This document shows, piece after piece, positions 7,922 to 17,156 of a stretch of DNA of 38,385 nt (positions are counted from its first letter, which is position 1; each line of letters begins with the position of its first letter). A program made the translations under genes and the position numbers. The notes under the pieces are model-generated. The model was not told the origin of the DNA and made no database searches. It was given only the letters and a program-made list of their open reading frames with translations. This DNA comes from Peptococcaceae bacterium (GTDB lineage Bacteria > Bacillota > Peptococcia > DRI-13), in NCBI GenBank assembly GCA_020054815.1, contig JAIHAN010000008.1, forward strand, positions 1 through 38,385, written 5' to 3'.

Positions 7922-9133
7922 ACTATTCACTATTTCTTCGGCGTTAGCAGGTATTGAGGAAATTTCTTCCGCATCTGAATTATCGTCTAACTGATTCAAC
8001 TCGGTAGTGGCAGGGTTAAGGAAATCATAAATGCTCACTTTCTTAAAAATGTCCAGGTGATAAAAGACTTCAAAGTCTTTGGCTTTTTTCTCACAGACGG
8101 CAATATTTAAATCAGTTAAATTTAATTCAAGGGGAATTCCATTGTCGTCCACTTCCTCAAATTGCCTTTTAATAGGCAGGGCCTTAAAGATCTGGACAAA
8201 CTGGTCATCATTTAACAGGCGTATGGCGTTATAGGTATCTTTACCGCTAATGATTTTAAGTTCAATAGACTGGGTACTAAAACTGCGTTTGCCGGAGACG
8301 AAAACTTCCCCTTTGTATTTCTTGCCGATATAGGCATTTTTAAAGGTGTTGTAAGAGACGGTAACCTCTCCCAGTCTTTTGCTTTTAATCGAAGGATTCT
8401 TGCCGGCAGAGGTTTTCCCCACAAGGGAGCCTTCAATTACTTCCCTTAAAGTTATGTAATAGACCGTTTTCCTGCGCAAAATCGTGATATACACCTGAAT
8501 GGGCTGGCGGAATAGTTCTAAATCTTTAATTAGCATATCGGCCGAATTTATTATCTTCTCGTATTCCTTTCCCAAATCTACGGCCAGCAAAAAGTCAAAT
8601 TCTAAAAAGGTAACCGTTTCCCATACTTTATACTTTTCCAGAAGCTCCTCCAGGAGGGGAAGGACCTGCTGGACCTTTTCATTGATTATTTCTTCGTATT
8701 TAGGTTCCAGGTTGATTAACACCTGGCTCTTTTCTTTAATCTTATAAAGCCTGCTGGTGATATTCATTTGGCAATAATTGATATCGTTTTTAAAAGTAGT
8801 ATACTGTTCCCAGATCTTCTCCATTTCCTTGATTTTATTATGAATAGTTTCGATTTGTTGGAAATATTCGCCAAAACTGCTTTGTAACGTGCTGAGGCCA
8901 GGAGGAGCATTCAGCAAATTTTGCAAATCGATTAACGTTGATTTAAGGCTGTTGAGTTCTGTACTCAGAGACTGGCGGAGTTCGATGGGGAGTTTGCCGG
9001 TTTCGCTATAAGTAAGATAGCCTTTTTTCTGAATCTTTTTTAAATCTAGTAAAAGGGACTTTCTGGTCAGATAAAAACTGGTGATAATTGAGCCGCTAAT
9101 TAAGGCTATGATAAAAAGTACTATGTTTAACAT
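7919..9133 (-). CDS. Unrecognised membrane-anchored coiled-coil protein
   Basis: Encodes 404 residues and matches no family I can name. Residues about 2-22 (LNIVLFIIALISGSIITSFYL) form one N-terminal membrane helix with a short outside tail, followed by RKSLLLDLKKIQKK, so the bulk is probably cytoplasmic. Residues about 55-220 are rich in E, K, L and Q with heptad-like spacing (IETIHNKIKEMEKIWEQY, VLPLLEELLEKYKVWETV), suggesting coiled coil. Residues about 225-330 look beta-rich and basic (SIKSKRLGEVTVSYNTFKNA). The tail is acidic and Ser/Asn-rich. No enzymatic motif was seen. The layout recalls envelope or division scaffolds such as EzrA, but I see no sequence match. It is read alone with its own terminator. 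The ribosome binding site is weak. Confidence 0.75.
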   Translation of the reverse strand: MLNIVLFIIALISGSIITSFYLTRKSLLLDLKKIQKKGYLTYSETGKLPIELRQSLSTELNSLKSTLIDLQNLLNAPPGLSTLQSSFGEYFQQIETIHNKIKEMEKIWEQYTTFKNDINYCQMNITSRLYKIKEKSQVLINLEPKYEEIINEKVQQVLPLLEELLEKYKVWETVTFLEFDFLLAVDLGKEYEKIINSADMLIKDLELFRQPIQVYITILRRKTVYYITLREVIEGSLVGKTSAGKNPSIKSKRLGEVTVSYNTFKNAYIGKKYKGEVFVSGKRSFSTQSIELKIISGKDTYNAIRLLNDDQFVQIFKALPIKRQFEEVDDNGIPLELNLTDLNIAVCEKKAKDFEVFYHLDIFKKVSIYDFLNPATTELNQLDDNSDAEEISSIPANAEEIVNS

Positions 9134-9436
9134 TTACTCGACTACTGCACCACCCTTCTTTTTAACTAATGCTTATCTTTTTTCCTTATTCGCTGTCGGG
9201 GGGTAATAAACCTGCGCCAAGATGCGAATTTGTCGAAAAAAGGATAAAAATTCCCAACCCGACGAATGAAGTGCCTGCCCTGGGCTTTATCATAATAACC
9301 TTGGCACCAAGGAACAATGAAACGGCCCGTACCTGAAGAGGATACGGGCTTTTCTTTGGTCTCTTTAAAGGAAACAACGCCTTAGATGTTGAATAACTAA
9401 AAATGTCTTATTAAATGATGTAAGGAGTGCCTGTAG
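9134..9436. other. Intergenic stretch with an orphan plus-strand terminator
   Basis: No convincing gene lies here. A plus-strand frame without a start ends in TLAPRNNETART and a TGA directly before the terminator at 9325-9356. It could be the tail of a lost gene, but I do not recognise it. Confidence 0.5.
9325..9356 (+). terminator. Intrinsic terminator without an intact upstream gene
   Basis: GCCCGTA (9325-9331) pairs with TACGGGC (9343-9349), followed by TTTTCTTT. It reads on the plus strand, while the upstream gene is on the minus strand, so its original gene is gone or is a short RNA. Confidence 0.7.
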
Positions 9437-10417
9437 ATGATTCAAGAGATTTCTCCCCAACTTTATAAGCTGAATATACCCCTGCCCAATAACCCTTTAA
9501 AAGCCCTGAACTGCTATATTATTAAGGGACCCGAACGCACCCTGATTATAGATACCGGCTTTGCTCGGGAAGAATGCCGCAAGGCCCTGGATGAGGGTTT
9601 AAAGGAACTGGGTATTGATCTGCGTCAGACTGATTTGTTTATTACCCATTTGCATGCGGATCATTCCGGCAATATCTCTTATCTGGCCACAGCCAGTACC
9701 CGTATTTATGCCAGTAAAGCAGATGCCATAATAATTAATGCGGGTCGTGAAAGCAGCCACTGGGAGGAGATGCGGGTCTATGCGGGAAAGAGTGGTTTTG
9801 TCCCCATGGAACTGGAGGGGGCCATTGAGAAACACCCCGGCTATAGATTCGGTACGGAAGGAAATCATGAGATTACCTATATGGCTGAGGGAGACCGGCT
9901 TCGGGTAGGGGACTACAATCTTGAGATTGTGGAAACGCCCGGACATACAGGGGGTCACCTCTGCCTCTATGAACCGGAAAAGAAGATATTTTTTTCCGGC
10001 GACCATATCCTCTATGACATTACCCCTAACATCGCCCTCTGGTCAGATGAGGAGAACCCCCTGGAAGAGTATTTCCAGAGCCTGGATAAAATAAATAAGC
10101 TGGAGATAAATCTTACCTTACCCGGACATCGCAGCCTGATGGCCAGCCCCCGGGAGCGTATTGCCGAACTAAAATCCCACCATCAGAAAAGGCTGGATGA
10201 AGTACTGGAAATCCTGAAAGCCGGGACCATGAATGCTTACCAAGTAGCGTCCCGCATGACCTGGGACCTGACCTACAAAACCTGGGAGGAGTTCCCCACA
10301 CCTCAGAAATGGTTTGCCACAGGTGAGGCCATCGCCCACATTAAGTATCTGGTGGAAAAGGGGCAGGTTACCCAGGGGGAGAAAGACGGGGTAATAGTAT
10401 ATACTTTAGTAAGATAA
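9437..10417 (+). CDS. MBL-fold metallo-hydrolase with C-terminal winged helix
   Basis: Encodes 326 residues. The metallo-beta-lactamase signature THLHADHSGN gives His71, His73, Asp75 and His76. Further ligands lie in ETPGHTGGHLCLY, FFSGDHIL and LPGHRSL, so both zinc or iron sites look complete. The last about 80 residues (RLDEVLEILKAGTMNAYQVA... and HIKYLVEKGQV) resemble the small winged-helix tail found in LACTB2-like hydrolases. Members of this group are hydrolases for esters, thioesters such as hydroxyacyl-glutathione, or RNA; the substrate cannot be told here. The start is ATG after AAGGAG, ten bases away. It stands alone between terminators. Cytoplasmic, no signal peptide. Confidence 0.9.
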   Translation: MIQEISPQLYKLNIPLPNNPLKALNCYIIKGPERTLIIDTGFAREECRKALDEGLKELGIDLRQTDLFITHLHADHSGNISYLATASTRIYASKADAIIINAGRESSHWEEMRVYAGKSGFVPMELEGAIEKHPGYRFGTEGNHEITYMAEGDRLRVGDYNLEIVETPGHTGGHLCLYEPEKKIFFSGDHILYDITPNIALWSDEENPLEEYFQSLDKINKLEINLTLPGHRSLMASPRERIAELKSHHQKRLDEVLEILKAGTMNAYQVASRMTWDLTYKTWEEFPTPQKWFATGEAIAHIKYLVEKGQVTQGEKDGVIVYTLVR

Positions 10418-10538
10418 GAAAGAAGGCAAGCGTACCGCCTGCCGTGGCCATAGATATATCAAGCCCCTGATATGGGCTGTTATAGTTTGGGACTATTGAA
10501 TTGCATGGAAGAATGGAACTAGGTTAAATCAATGGTTT

Positions 10539-10592
10539 AAGAAATGCATGGGTTGTGGAGTCTGTGTCTCCACAACCCATGCATTTCTTTTA
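10539..10592. terminator. Strong bidirectional terminator with perfect 22-bp stem
   Basis: 10539-10560 and 10568-10589 are perfectly complementary around a 7-base loop. It separates the converging MBL hydrolase and DUF1847 genes; TTTTAG follows on the plus strand. Two weaker hairpins lie upstream at about 10427-10445 and 10462-10479. Confidence 0.85.
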
Positions 10593-11210
10593 GGGAAACA
10601 TCCTTGTTTTAAAATACCCATCTGCACAATAAAGGGCCCCTGCCGGATTGTGAGCCAGGATGCGGTCTTTGGCAACAAGGACTGTGGTAGGCGCATCTGC
10701 ATATTTAAAGAAGAGGCTGTCATGGCCCACACAGAGTCCGACCACAATATTGAAATCTACTCCGGCATGATTGAGGAGTTTGGCCTGGCTGATGGGATTA
10801 CACATGGCTTCAAACTGGCCGGGGCGTACTTTATCTTCTTCAGAAATGCCCAGGAAAGACTTTGCTGTCCCGCCGTTCTTGCACACTACGGAGACAACTT
10901 CAAAACCGTGGGAACGCAAAATTTTCGCCAGAATCCTGGCTTCTTGTTTAAGCCCAATACAAAAGGCAATACCAAGTTTATGGTAGTCCATGGCCTTAGA
11001 GAAATGGATGATTTCCTGTACCCGCGTCCACTGGCAATAGCCCTTGCTTTCCGTGAGGGCGGCCTGACGGGCGAAAAGTAGTATTTCATCACGATATTCC
11101 TTTTATATTTCCTCTTGCATGTTTGTCAGACGACCGGGACAGTTTTTGGGTAACTGGTCTGTTCGCCCTTCCCGGCAGCTGAGTTTTTCACATTCTGCAC
11201 AGGTAAACAC
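10590..11210 (-). pseudogene. DUF1847 metal-binding protein interrupted by one in-frame TAA
   Basis: Read as one frame from GTG 11208-11210 to TAA 10590-10592 this is 206 codons, the expected length for DUF1847 proteins. The N-terminus carries the zinc-ribbon-like cysteines (FTCAECEKLSCREG, then LPKNCPG). The frame is broken only by a TAA at 11103-11105, between NMQEEI and KEYRDEILLFARQAALTES. After it the rest is intact: FSKAMDYHKLGIAFCIGLKQ, VSVVCKNGG, QAKLLNHAG, VGLCVGHDSLF and the C-terminal AGALYCADGYFKTRM. No frameshift is needed. A GGGAGATG site precedes GTG by seven bases. Translation could restart at Met 10989-10991, but that would lose the cysteine cluster and about 70 residues. Function of the family is unknown. 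A sequencing error at one base is an alternative. Confidence 0.85.
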
Positions 11211-11308
11211 TGTTTTTCATCTCCCTAACAATAGATCTTTACGTAAATAAGTTTCTTCATTTTTAGGATATTACCTTTAAAATTTAGAAAGAATTTGATC
11301 TTTTCCCC

Positions 11309-11345
11309 GCAAAAAAATAGGGAAAGCCCTGTGACAGGCTTTCTC
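11309..11345 (-). terminator. Terminator of the dnaK-dnaJ-clpB operon
   Basis: GAAAGCC (11322-11328) pairs with GGCTTTC (11337-11343), and a run of seven T follows on the minus strand (A run at 11311-11317). It lies about 75 bases after the clpB stop. Confidence 0.8.
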
Positions 11346-11418
11346 TGTTCTCGTAAATATATACGCACTGACCCGGGAACTAGTGGGATCTGGGAAGTCA
11401 GAGCAGTACTGCGGCATT

Positions 11419-14016
11419 TTACTTTACTGTCAACTGCAGTTCGCCGTTTTTTGCCTCAAGGCTGATAGTAGAGCCTGGTGAAGCTTCGCCTTTTACCAGC
11501 AACCGGCTTAGGGGAGTTTCTACCTCCTGCTGGATCAGCCTTTTTAGGGGACGGGCCCCGAAGCTGGGGTCATAACCCTTGTTGGCCAGGTAAACTAAGG
11601 CTTCCTGGGACCAGGTCAAGGTAAGACGGGCTGTTTCTTTCAGGCGTTTGGCCAAACGCTCCAGCATCAAGGCAGTGATTTCCTGCATGTGTTTGGGTTC
11701 CAGGGCGTGGAAGACCACGGTCTCATCTACCCTGTTGAGGAATTCGGGACGGAAGTAGCGCTGCATTAGATTCATGACGGCATTCTTCATCCTGTCATAA
11801 TCATGAATGCCCTGGCGCTGGAATTCCAGGATTTCCTGGCTGCCGATGTTGGAGGTCATGATGATGACGGTATTTTTGAAGTTTACGGTACGGCCTTTGC
11901 CATCGGTAAGACGTCCGTCGTCCAGGATCTGCAGCATGACATTAAAGACGTCGTTGTGGGCTTTTTCAATTTCATCAAAGAGAATGACAGAATAAGGACG
12001 GCGGCGGACGGCTTCTGTTAACTGGCCACCTTCATCGTAGCCCACATAACCGGGAGGGGCACCAATGAGACGGGCTACCGTGTGTTTCTCCATATATTCG
12101 GACATGTCGATGCGGATCATGTTCCTTTCATCATCAAAGAGGGCTTGAGCCAGAGCCCGGGCCAGTTCTGTTTTGCCTACCCCTGTGGGCCCCAGGAAGA
12201 TAAAGCTGCCGATAGGCTTATTAGGATCCTTGATGCCGGCCCGGGCCCTTAAGACCGCATCGGCCACGGCGCGTACGGCCTGATCCTGGCCGATCACCCG
12301 CTGGTGGAGAAATTCATCCAGGTGGATAAGCTTTTCTTTTTCGCCTTCCATGAGTTTATTTAAGGGGATTCCTGTCCAACGGCTGACCACCCGGGCAATA
12401 TCCTCTTCATCCACTTCTTCTTTTAGGAGCATGTTGTTCTTTTGCTTGTTGGCCAGCAGTTCTTCTTCCGCTTTTAGTCTTCTTTCCAGGTCATTCATCC
12501 TGCCGTATCTTAGTTCGGCCATGCGGTTTAAGTCATATTCCCGTTCAGCTTTCTCGATTTCCAGGCGGGTTTCTTCTATTTCTTTTTTCAGCTGGCGTAC
12601 CCGGGCGATGGCCTGTTTTTCCACCTGCCACTGGGTGCGCATCACATCGGCTTCTGCTTTTAATTCAGCCAGTTGTTCCTGGATTTTCTGCAGCCGCTCC
12701 TGGGATACGGCATCTTTTTCCTTCTTTAAAGCGGCTTCTTCGATTTCCAGCTGCATAATGCGGCGGGTGATTTCATCCAGGGCTGTGGGCATGCTGTCGA
12801 TTTCCGTGCGCAGGCGGGCGGCCGCTTCATCCATGAGGTCGATGGCTTTATCGGGCAGGAAGCGGTCAGCAATATACCGGTCAGAGAGTGTGGCTGCTGC
12901 CACCAGGGCACTGTCCTGGATACGTACCCCGTGATGGACCTCGTACCGTTCTTTTAAGCCCCGCAGGATGGAAATGGTATCTTCCACTGAGGGGGGATTA
13001 ACCATAACGGGCTGGAAGCGCCGTTCCAGGGCGGCATCTTTCTCCACATGCTTCCGGTATTCATCCAGGGTGGTGGCACCAATGGCCCGCAGTTCACCCC
13101 TGGCCAGCATGGGTTTCAGGAGGTTGCCGGCATCCATGGCCCCTTCGGCCGCTCCCGCGCCTACTACAGTGTGGAGTTCGTCGATAAAAAGAATGATCCG
13201 GCCTTCAGACTTTTGCACTTCTTTTAAGACTGCTTTCAGTCTTTCCTCAAATTCACCGCGGTATTTGGCGCCGGCAATCAGAGCACCCATATCCAGGGCA
13301 ATAACTAATTTATTTTTCAGCCCTTCAGGGACGTCACCGGCCACGATTCTCCGGGCTAATCCTTCCACGATGGCAGTTTTACCCACGCCCGGTTCACCAA
13401 TGAGGACAGGATTGTTTTTGGTGCGGCGTGAGAGAATTTCTATGACCCGGCGGATTTCGTCATCGCGGCCGATAACCGGATCTAGCTTGCCTTCCCGGGC
13501 TAACCTGGTCAGATCACGGCCGTATTTTTCCAAAGCTTCGTAGGTTTCTTCGGGATTTTCGCTGGTTACCTGCTGGTTACCCCGGATAGCCTGCAAGGAG
13601 GCCAGCAGGGTTTCTCTTCTTAAACCCACCTGGCGGAAAAGGTCTCGAACTTCGCTTTCTCCTTCTTCCAGGAGGGCCAGGAGCAGGTGTTCCACACTGA
13701 CGTACTGGTCTTTCATATCCCGGGCTTCTTTTTCCGCCCTGGGGAATACTCTGGCCAAACCGCTGCCCAGCCGTAAAGAACCCTCGTAGCCGTGAACGGC
13801 AGGGGTACGGGCCAATAAATCCTCGGTCAGTCTCTGTATGGTAAGTAGATTTATCCCGGCATGTTCCAGGAAGCGGGGAATCAGGCCGCCCTCCTGTGTT
13901 AAAAGGGCGTAAAGTAAGTGTTTACCGGTAACTTCCTGGTGGTGCCGTGCTGCCGCCAGGTCCTGGGCTGAGGAAATGGCTTCTCGCGATTTTTGGGTAT
14001 AACGGTTAAAATCCAT
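11419..14016 (-). CDS. clpB: ATP-dependent disaggregase ClpB
   Basis: Encodes 865 residues, full length for ClpB. In order: double Clp-N repeat (residues about 1-145), first AAA+ module with GEPGVGKTA (about 205) and ILFIDELHT, a long coiled-coil middle domain (about 400-525, [19 protein letters not shown] and [19 protein letters not shown]), then the second AAA+ module with [14 protein letters not shown] and the [15 protein letters not shown] pore loop, and a C-terminal domain with [12 protein letters not shown]. Both arginine fingers appear present ([20 protein letters not shown]). The middle domain distinguishes it from ClpA/ClpC; it should cooperate with DnaK/DnaJ encoded upstream to extract proteins from aggregates. 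It is the third gene of the operon. The strong AGGAGGTG lies an unusual 27 or so bases before ATG, with a hairpin between. Confidence 0.97.
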   Translation of the reverse strand: MDFNRYTQKSREAISSAQDLAAARHHQEVTGKHLLYALLTQEGGLIPRFLEHAGINLLTIQRLTEDLLARTPAVHGYEGSLRLGSGLARVFPRAEKEARDMKDQYVSVEHLLLALLEEGESEVRDLFRQVGLRRETLLASLQAIRGNQQVTSENPEETYEALEKYGRDLTRLAREGKLDPVIGRDDEIRRVIEILSRRTKNNPVLIGEPGVGKTAIVEGLARRIVAGDVPEGLKNKLVIALDMGALIAGAKYRGEFEERLKAVLKEVQKSEGRIILFIDELHTVVGAGAAEGAMDAGNLLKPMLARGELRAIGATTLDEYRKHVEKDAALERRFQPVMVNPPSVEDTISILRGLKERYEVHHGVRIQDSALVAAATLSDRYIADRFLPDKAIDLMDEAAARLRTEIDSMPTALDEITRRIMQLEIEEAALKKEKDAVSQERLQKIQEQLAELKAEADVMRTQWQVEKQAIARVRQLKKEIEETRLEIEKAEREYDLNRMAELRYGRMNDLERRLKAEEELLANKQKNNMLLKEEVDEEDIARVVSRWTGIPLNKLMEGEKEKLIHLDEFLHQRVIGQDQAVRAVADAVLRARAGIKDPNKPIGSFIFLGPTGVGKTELARALAQALFDDERNMIRIDMSEYMEKHTVARLIGAPPGYVGYDEGGQLTEAVRRRPYSVILFDEIEKAHNDVFNVMLQILDDGRLTDGKGRTVNFKNTVIIMTSNIGSQEILEFQRQGIHDYDRMKNAVMNLMQRYFRPEFLNRVDETVVFHALEPKHMQEITALMLERLAKRLKETARLTLTWSQEALVYLANKGYDPSFGARPLKRLIQQEVETPLSRLLVKGEASPGSTISLEAKNGELQLTVK

Positions 14017-14023
14017 AGCGCTA

Positions 14024-14051
14024 ACCCCTTAAAGCGGGGTATTCACCTCCT
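14024..14051 (-). promoter_or_regulatory. clpB leader: Shine-Dalgarno separated from ATG by a hairpin
   Basis: On the minus strand AGGAGGTG (14044-14051) is followed by ACCCC-GCTTTAA-GGGGT (14024-14040) and then by TTAGCGCT and ATG. The 3' arm contains AAGGGG, which stands eight bases before ATG and could itself serve as the ribosome binding site when the stem opens. An in-frame TAA in the loop rules out an upstream start. Confidence 0.55.
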
Positions 14052-14093
14052 TTTTAACATATCTAATTGTACATAATATTTACGGACCATTGT

Positions 14094-15092
14094 TTATCCC
14101 ACCCCTTTCCTTATCTGGGCCAGTTTCCTGTATAGATCAAGTTCTGCCTCGCTTAAAAGGGAGGGAAGGTCAATGCCTACTTCCACATAATGGTCCCCCC
14201 GTCCGCCTCCTTTTAATGGCCAGCCTTTACCGCGCAGGCGCAGCTTTTTTCCGCTGTGGGTTTGGGGAGGAATGGTGAGGATGATATCCCCATCCAGGGT
14301 GGCAGTGGTTACTTTGTCACCCAGGGCAGCCTGTTCGGGGGTAATAATGACTTTGGACTCGATGTCATTTCCTTTCAGGGTAAAGAGGGGATGGGGCTGG
14401 ATATTGACTTTGAGATAAAGGTCACCCCGCTGGCCACCTCCTAAACCTTCGCCTCCCTGATTCCTGAGGCGGATCTTGCTTCCGTTCTGGATACCTGGGG
14501 GGATCTTTACTTCCAGGGTCTTTCTCCCCGTTGTGTTTCCTGTGCCGCCGCAATAGGCACAAATACCCCTGTCCAGGTGCCCGCTGCCCTGACAGGCGGC
14601 ACAAATTTCCCTGGAGGTTAGTTGAATGGTTTTTTCACCGCCCCGGTAAGCTTCTTCCAGGGTAAGCTGAAGTTCGCTTTCTATATCCTGGCCGCGCATC
14701 TGGGGCTCCCAGCGAAAGCCGCCTCCGGTGCGGCTAGCCCTAGCTCTGCCAAAGAGGATCTCAAAGAAGTCACTGAAACCTGTTGCACCCAGATCCCCAT
14801 CGTTCCAGGTGTAAAAGTGGAAACCATCCATATCAGGCGGCGGCTGCCATTCCTGGCCATGTTGCCAGTTGGCGCCCAGACGGTCATACTTGGCCCGTTT
14901 TTCGGGATCACTGAGAACCTCATAAGCTTCGTTAATTTCTTTGAATTTTTCTTCGGCGGCTTCTTTCTCGCTCCCTGTTTTCAGGTCGGGGTGATACTGG
15001 CGGGCTAATTTACGGTAGGCGCTTTTAATCTCCTGTTCCGTGGCCGTACGTTCCACGCCCAGGATTTTATAATAGTCTTTATATGTCGTCAT
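14094..15092 (-). CDS. dnaJ: DnaJ-like co-chaperone with a half zinc finger
   Basis: Encodes 332 residues. The J domain (residues 4-72) has the HPD motif at 34-36, so it can stimulate DnaK ATPase. A linker with [12 protein letters not shown] and [11 protein letters not shown] replaces a long Gly/Phe region. The central part has just two CxxC-type pairs, C164/C167 and C178/C181, enough for one zinc site; classical DnaJ has four pairs and two zincs. The substrate-binding barrels follow ([20 protein letters not shown], then [15 protein letters not shown] and [18 protein letters not shown]). It is shorter than standard DnaJ (about 375). It sits between dnaK and clpB; the start has AGGTGGTGAG upstream. 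It could be called CbpA-like; the dedicated DnaJ of the cell may lie elsewhere. Confidence 0.9.
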   Translation of the reverse strand: MTTYKDYYKILGVERTATEQEIKSAYRKLARQYHPDLKTGSEKEAAEEKFKEINEAYEVLSDPEKRAKYDRLGANWQHGQEWQPPPDMDGFHFYTWNDGDLGATGFSDFFEILFGRARASRTGGGFRWEPQMRGQDIESELQLTLEEAYRGGEKTIQLTSREICAACQGSGHLDRGICAYCGGTGNTTGRKTLEVKIPPGIQNGSKIRLRNQGGEGLGGGQRGDLYLKVNIQPHPLFTLKGNDIESKVIITPEQAALGDKVTTATLDGDIILTIPPQTHSGKKLRLRGKGWPLKGGGRGDHYVEVGIDLPSLLSEAELDLYRKLAQIRKGVG

Positions 15093-15115
15093 TTATCGTT
15101 CTCACCACCTTATGA

Positions 15116-15148
15116 CTTAAGGCTGCCGGATAGACCGGCAACCTTAAG
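15116..15148 (-). promoter_or_regulatory. dnaK-dnaJ intercistronic stem-loop
   Basis: The stem at 15116-15129 with 15135-15148 is 14 bp with one G-U wobble and a 5-base loop. It lies in the 72-base gap between dnaK and dnaJ, and no uridine run follows on the minus strand. It fits an mRNA processing or stabilising element better than a terminator. Confidence 0.65.
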
Positions 15149-15164
15149 GGAGTAAAGGAAGATC

Positions 15165-17042
15165 TTATTTTTCACGGTATTCGGCATCAATGACATCATC
15201 TGGTCCCGCCGTGCTGGTATTACCGGCGTAGTTTCCTGGCTGGGGATTACTGCCCGTATAGGCGAAGGCTGCGGCAGCCTGCTGCAGGTCACCGGTAAGG
15301 GAACGAATACGGTCGATGGCCGCATTTTCTTTGAGGGCAGTCTTCAGATCATTGACAAGCTGCTCAATCCGGGCTTTTTCGTGGACAGGCAGCTGGGTTC
15401 CCTGTTCTCTGAGTTTTCTTTCAACCTGATAGACCAGGCTGTCGGCTTCATTGCGAATCTCTACTTCCTGACGGCGTCTTTTATCTTCGGCTGCGTTGGC
15501 TTCAGCCTCTCTGACCATCCTGTCTATTTCTTCTTTGGAGAGGGTGGAGGAGCCGGTAATGGTCACAGTTTGCTCTTTGCCCGTAGCCTTATCTTTGGCG
15601 CTTACCTTTAAGATGCCATTGGCGTCAATGTCAAAGGTAACTTCAATCTGGGGTACGCCGCGAGGAGCGGGAGCAATACCTTCCAGTTTAAACTGGCCAA
15701 GGGTCCGGTTGTCTTTGGCCATTTCCCGTTCGCCCTGCAGAACATGGATGTCTACGGCAGGTTGATTGTCCTCTGCCGTGGTAAAAATCTGACTGCGGCG
15801 CACAGGAATGGTCGTATTCCGCTCAATGATTTTGGACATTACGCCGCCCAGGGTTTCTACGCCCAGGGAGAGGGGAGTGACGTCCAGGAGCAGGACATCT
15901 TTCACTTCACCGCTGAGTACACCTGACTGAATAGCAGCCCCCACAGCCACGACTTCATCAGGGTTTACTCCCTGATGGGGATCCCGTCCTCCCGTCAGTT
16001 CCCGTACCAGCCGCTGTACTGCAGGAATCCGAGTAGAACCTCCTACCAGGATAACCTGGTCAATATCTTTAGCTGTCAGTTTGGCATCAGCCAGGGCCGC
16101 CAGTACGGGGCCGCGGGTGCGTTCCACCAGGTGATGGGTCAGGTCTTCGAATTTGGCCCGGGTAAGTTTCATATCCAGGTGCTTGGGGCCTGTAGCATCA
16201 GCTGTAATAAAGGGCAGGCTGATCTGGGTTTCGGTAATGGTGGAAAGCTCGATTTTGGCCTTTTCCGCCGCTTCCGTCAGGCGTTGCAGGGCCTGACGGT
16301 CTTTACGCAAATCAATGCCATAGTCTTTCATGAATTCCTCAGCCAGCCAGTCGACAATGGCTTTGTCGAAGTTGTCGCCGCCCAGATGGGTGTCGCCGTT
16401 GGTGGCTTTTACTTCAAAAACGCCGTCGCCCACTTCCAGGATGGATACGTCGAAAGTGCCGCCGCCCAGGTCATAGACCAGGATGGTTTCATTCTTTTTC
16501 TTGTCCAGGCCATAAGCCAGGGCCGCTGCCGTAGGTTCGTTAATAATACGCAGGACATTGAGGCCGGCAATTTTACCGGCATCCTTGGTAGCCTGCCGCT
16601 GGGCATCGTTGAAATAAGCGGGCACGGTAATGACGGCATCGGTGATTTTTTCGCCCAGATACTTGGAAGCATCATCAACCAGTTTCTTTAAGACCATGGC
16701 GGAAATTTCTTCCGGGGCATAAAGTTTACCGCCGATATCGAAACGTACGGTATCATTGGGACCGGGTACTACCTTGTAAGGGACAAGGTTCCTTTCCTCG
16801 GCAACCTCTGAGTAGCGGCGGCCGATAAAGCGTTTAACGGAATAAAGGGTCTTGTCAGGATTGAGGGCAGCCTGGCGTTTGGCCACCTGGCCCACCAGTC
16901 TTTCCCCTCCTTCCCTGAAGGCAACCACAGAGGGAGTTGTTCTGGACCCTTCTGCATTGACGATCACTGTAGGTTTACCGCCTTCTAATACTGCCACAAC
17001 TGAGTTGGTTGTACCCAAGTCAATACCTACTGCTTTTCCCAT
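15165..17042 (-). CDS. dnaK: Chaperone protein DnaK (Hsp70)
   Basis: Encodes 625 residues. The N-terminal ATPase has the phosphate-1 motif [23 protein letters not shown], the [14 protein letters not shown] block, phosphate-2 [15 protein letters not shown] and adenosine motif [16 protein letters not shown]. The interdomain linker [15 protein letters not shown] leads to the substrate-binding domain and lid. The C-terminus ends [13 protein letters not shown], matching bacterial DnaK tails. The gap between ATPase lobes is the short Gram-positive type. The start is ATG after TAGGAGG. It is the first gene of the operon with dnaJ and clpB. Neither grpE nor hrcA is adjacent, in contrast to the common hrcA-grpE-dnaK-dnaJ order of Firmicutes. 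A promoter with CtsR-like boxes lies upstream, and I saw no CIRCE element. Confidence 0.97.
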   Translation of the reverse strand: MGKAVGIDLGTTNSVVAVLEGGKPTVIVNAEGSRTTPSVVAFREGGERLVGQVAKRQAALNPDKTLYSVKRFIGRRYSEVAEERNLVPYKVVPGPNDTVRFDIGGKLYAPEEISAMVLKKLVDDASKYLGEKITDAVITVPAYFNDAQRQATKDAGKIAGLNVLRIINEPTAAALAYGLDKKKNETILVYDLGGGTFDVSILEVGDGVFEVKATNGDTHLGGDNFDKAIVDWLAEEFMKDYGIDLRKDRQALQRLTEAAEKAKIELSTITETQISLPFITADATGPKHLDMKLTRAKFEDLTHHLVERTRGPVLAALADAKLTAKDIDQVILVGGSTRIPAVQRLVRELTGGRDPHQGVNPDEVVAVGAAIQSGVLSGEVKDVLLLDVTPLSLGVETLGGVMSKIIERNTTIPVRRSQIFTTAEDNQPAVDIHVLQGEREMAKDNRTLGQFKLEGIAPAPRGVPQIEVTFDIDANGILKVSAKDKATGKEQTVTITGSSTLSKEEIDRMVREAEANAAEDKRRRQEVEIRNEADSLVYQVERKLREQGTQLPVHEKARIEQLVNDLKTALKENAAIDRIRSLTGDLQQAAAAFAYTGSNPQPGNYAGNTSTAGPDDVIDAEYREK

Positions 17043-17084
17043 AATAAAAACCTCCTAATAACATATATTAATAATTATTACTAA

Positions 17085-17156
17085 ATTGACCAAACTTGAC
17101 CTTAATTTTATTATCGTATTTTTGATATTTTTGAGCAAAGGTCAGAATAGGTCAGG
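17085..17156 (-). promoter_or_regulatory. dnaK promoter flanked by two CtsR-like operators
   Basis: On the minus strand a -35-like TTGCTC (17133-17138) and GATAAT (17110-17115) are 17 bases apart. Just downstream lies GGTCAAG-TTT-GGTCAAT (17085-17101, minus strand). Just upstream lies GGTCAGA-ATA-GGTCAGG (17140-17156, plus strand). Both have the heptamer-3-heptamer direct repeat of the CtsR operator (consensus RGTCAAA NAN RGTCAAA). The match is good at GGTCA and looser afterwards. Confidence 0.6.

Noticed and set aside
9186-9377. 63-codon minus-strand frame
   Set aside because: No ribosome site and it spans the terminator at 9325-9356.
12350-13543. Two long plus-strand frames of 194 and 191 codons
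   Set aside because: Both are antisense to clpB and Ser/Arg-rich, as expected from reverse reading of a conserved gene.
15975-16691. 238-codon plus-strand frame
   Set aside because: It lies wholly antisense to dnaK, has no ribosome site and no recognisable domain; it mirrors dnaK codon structure.
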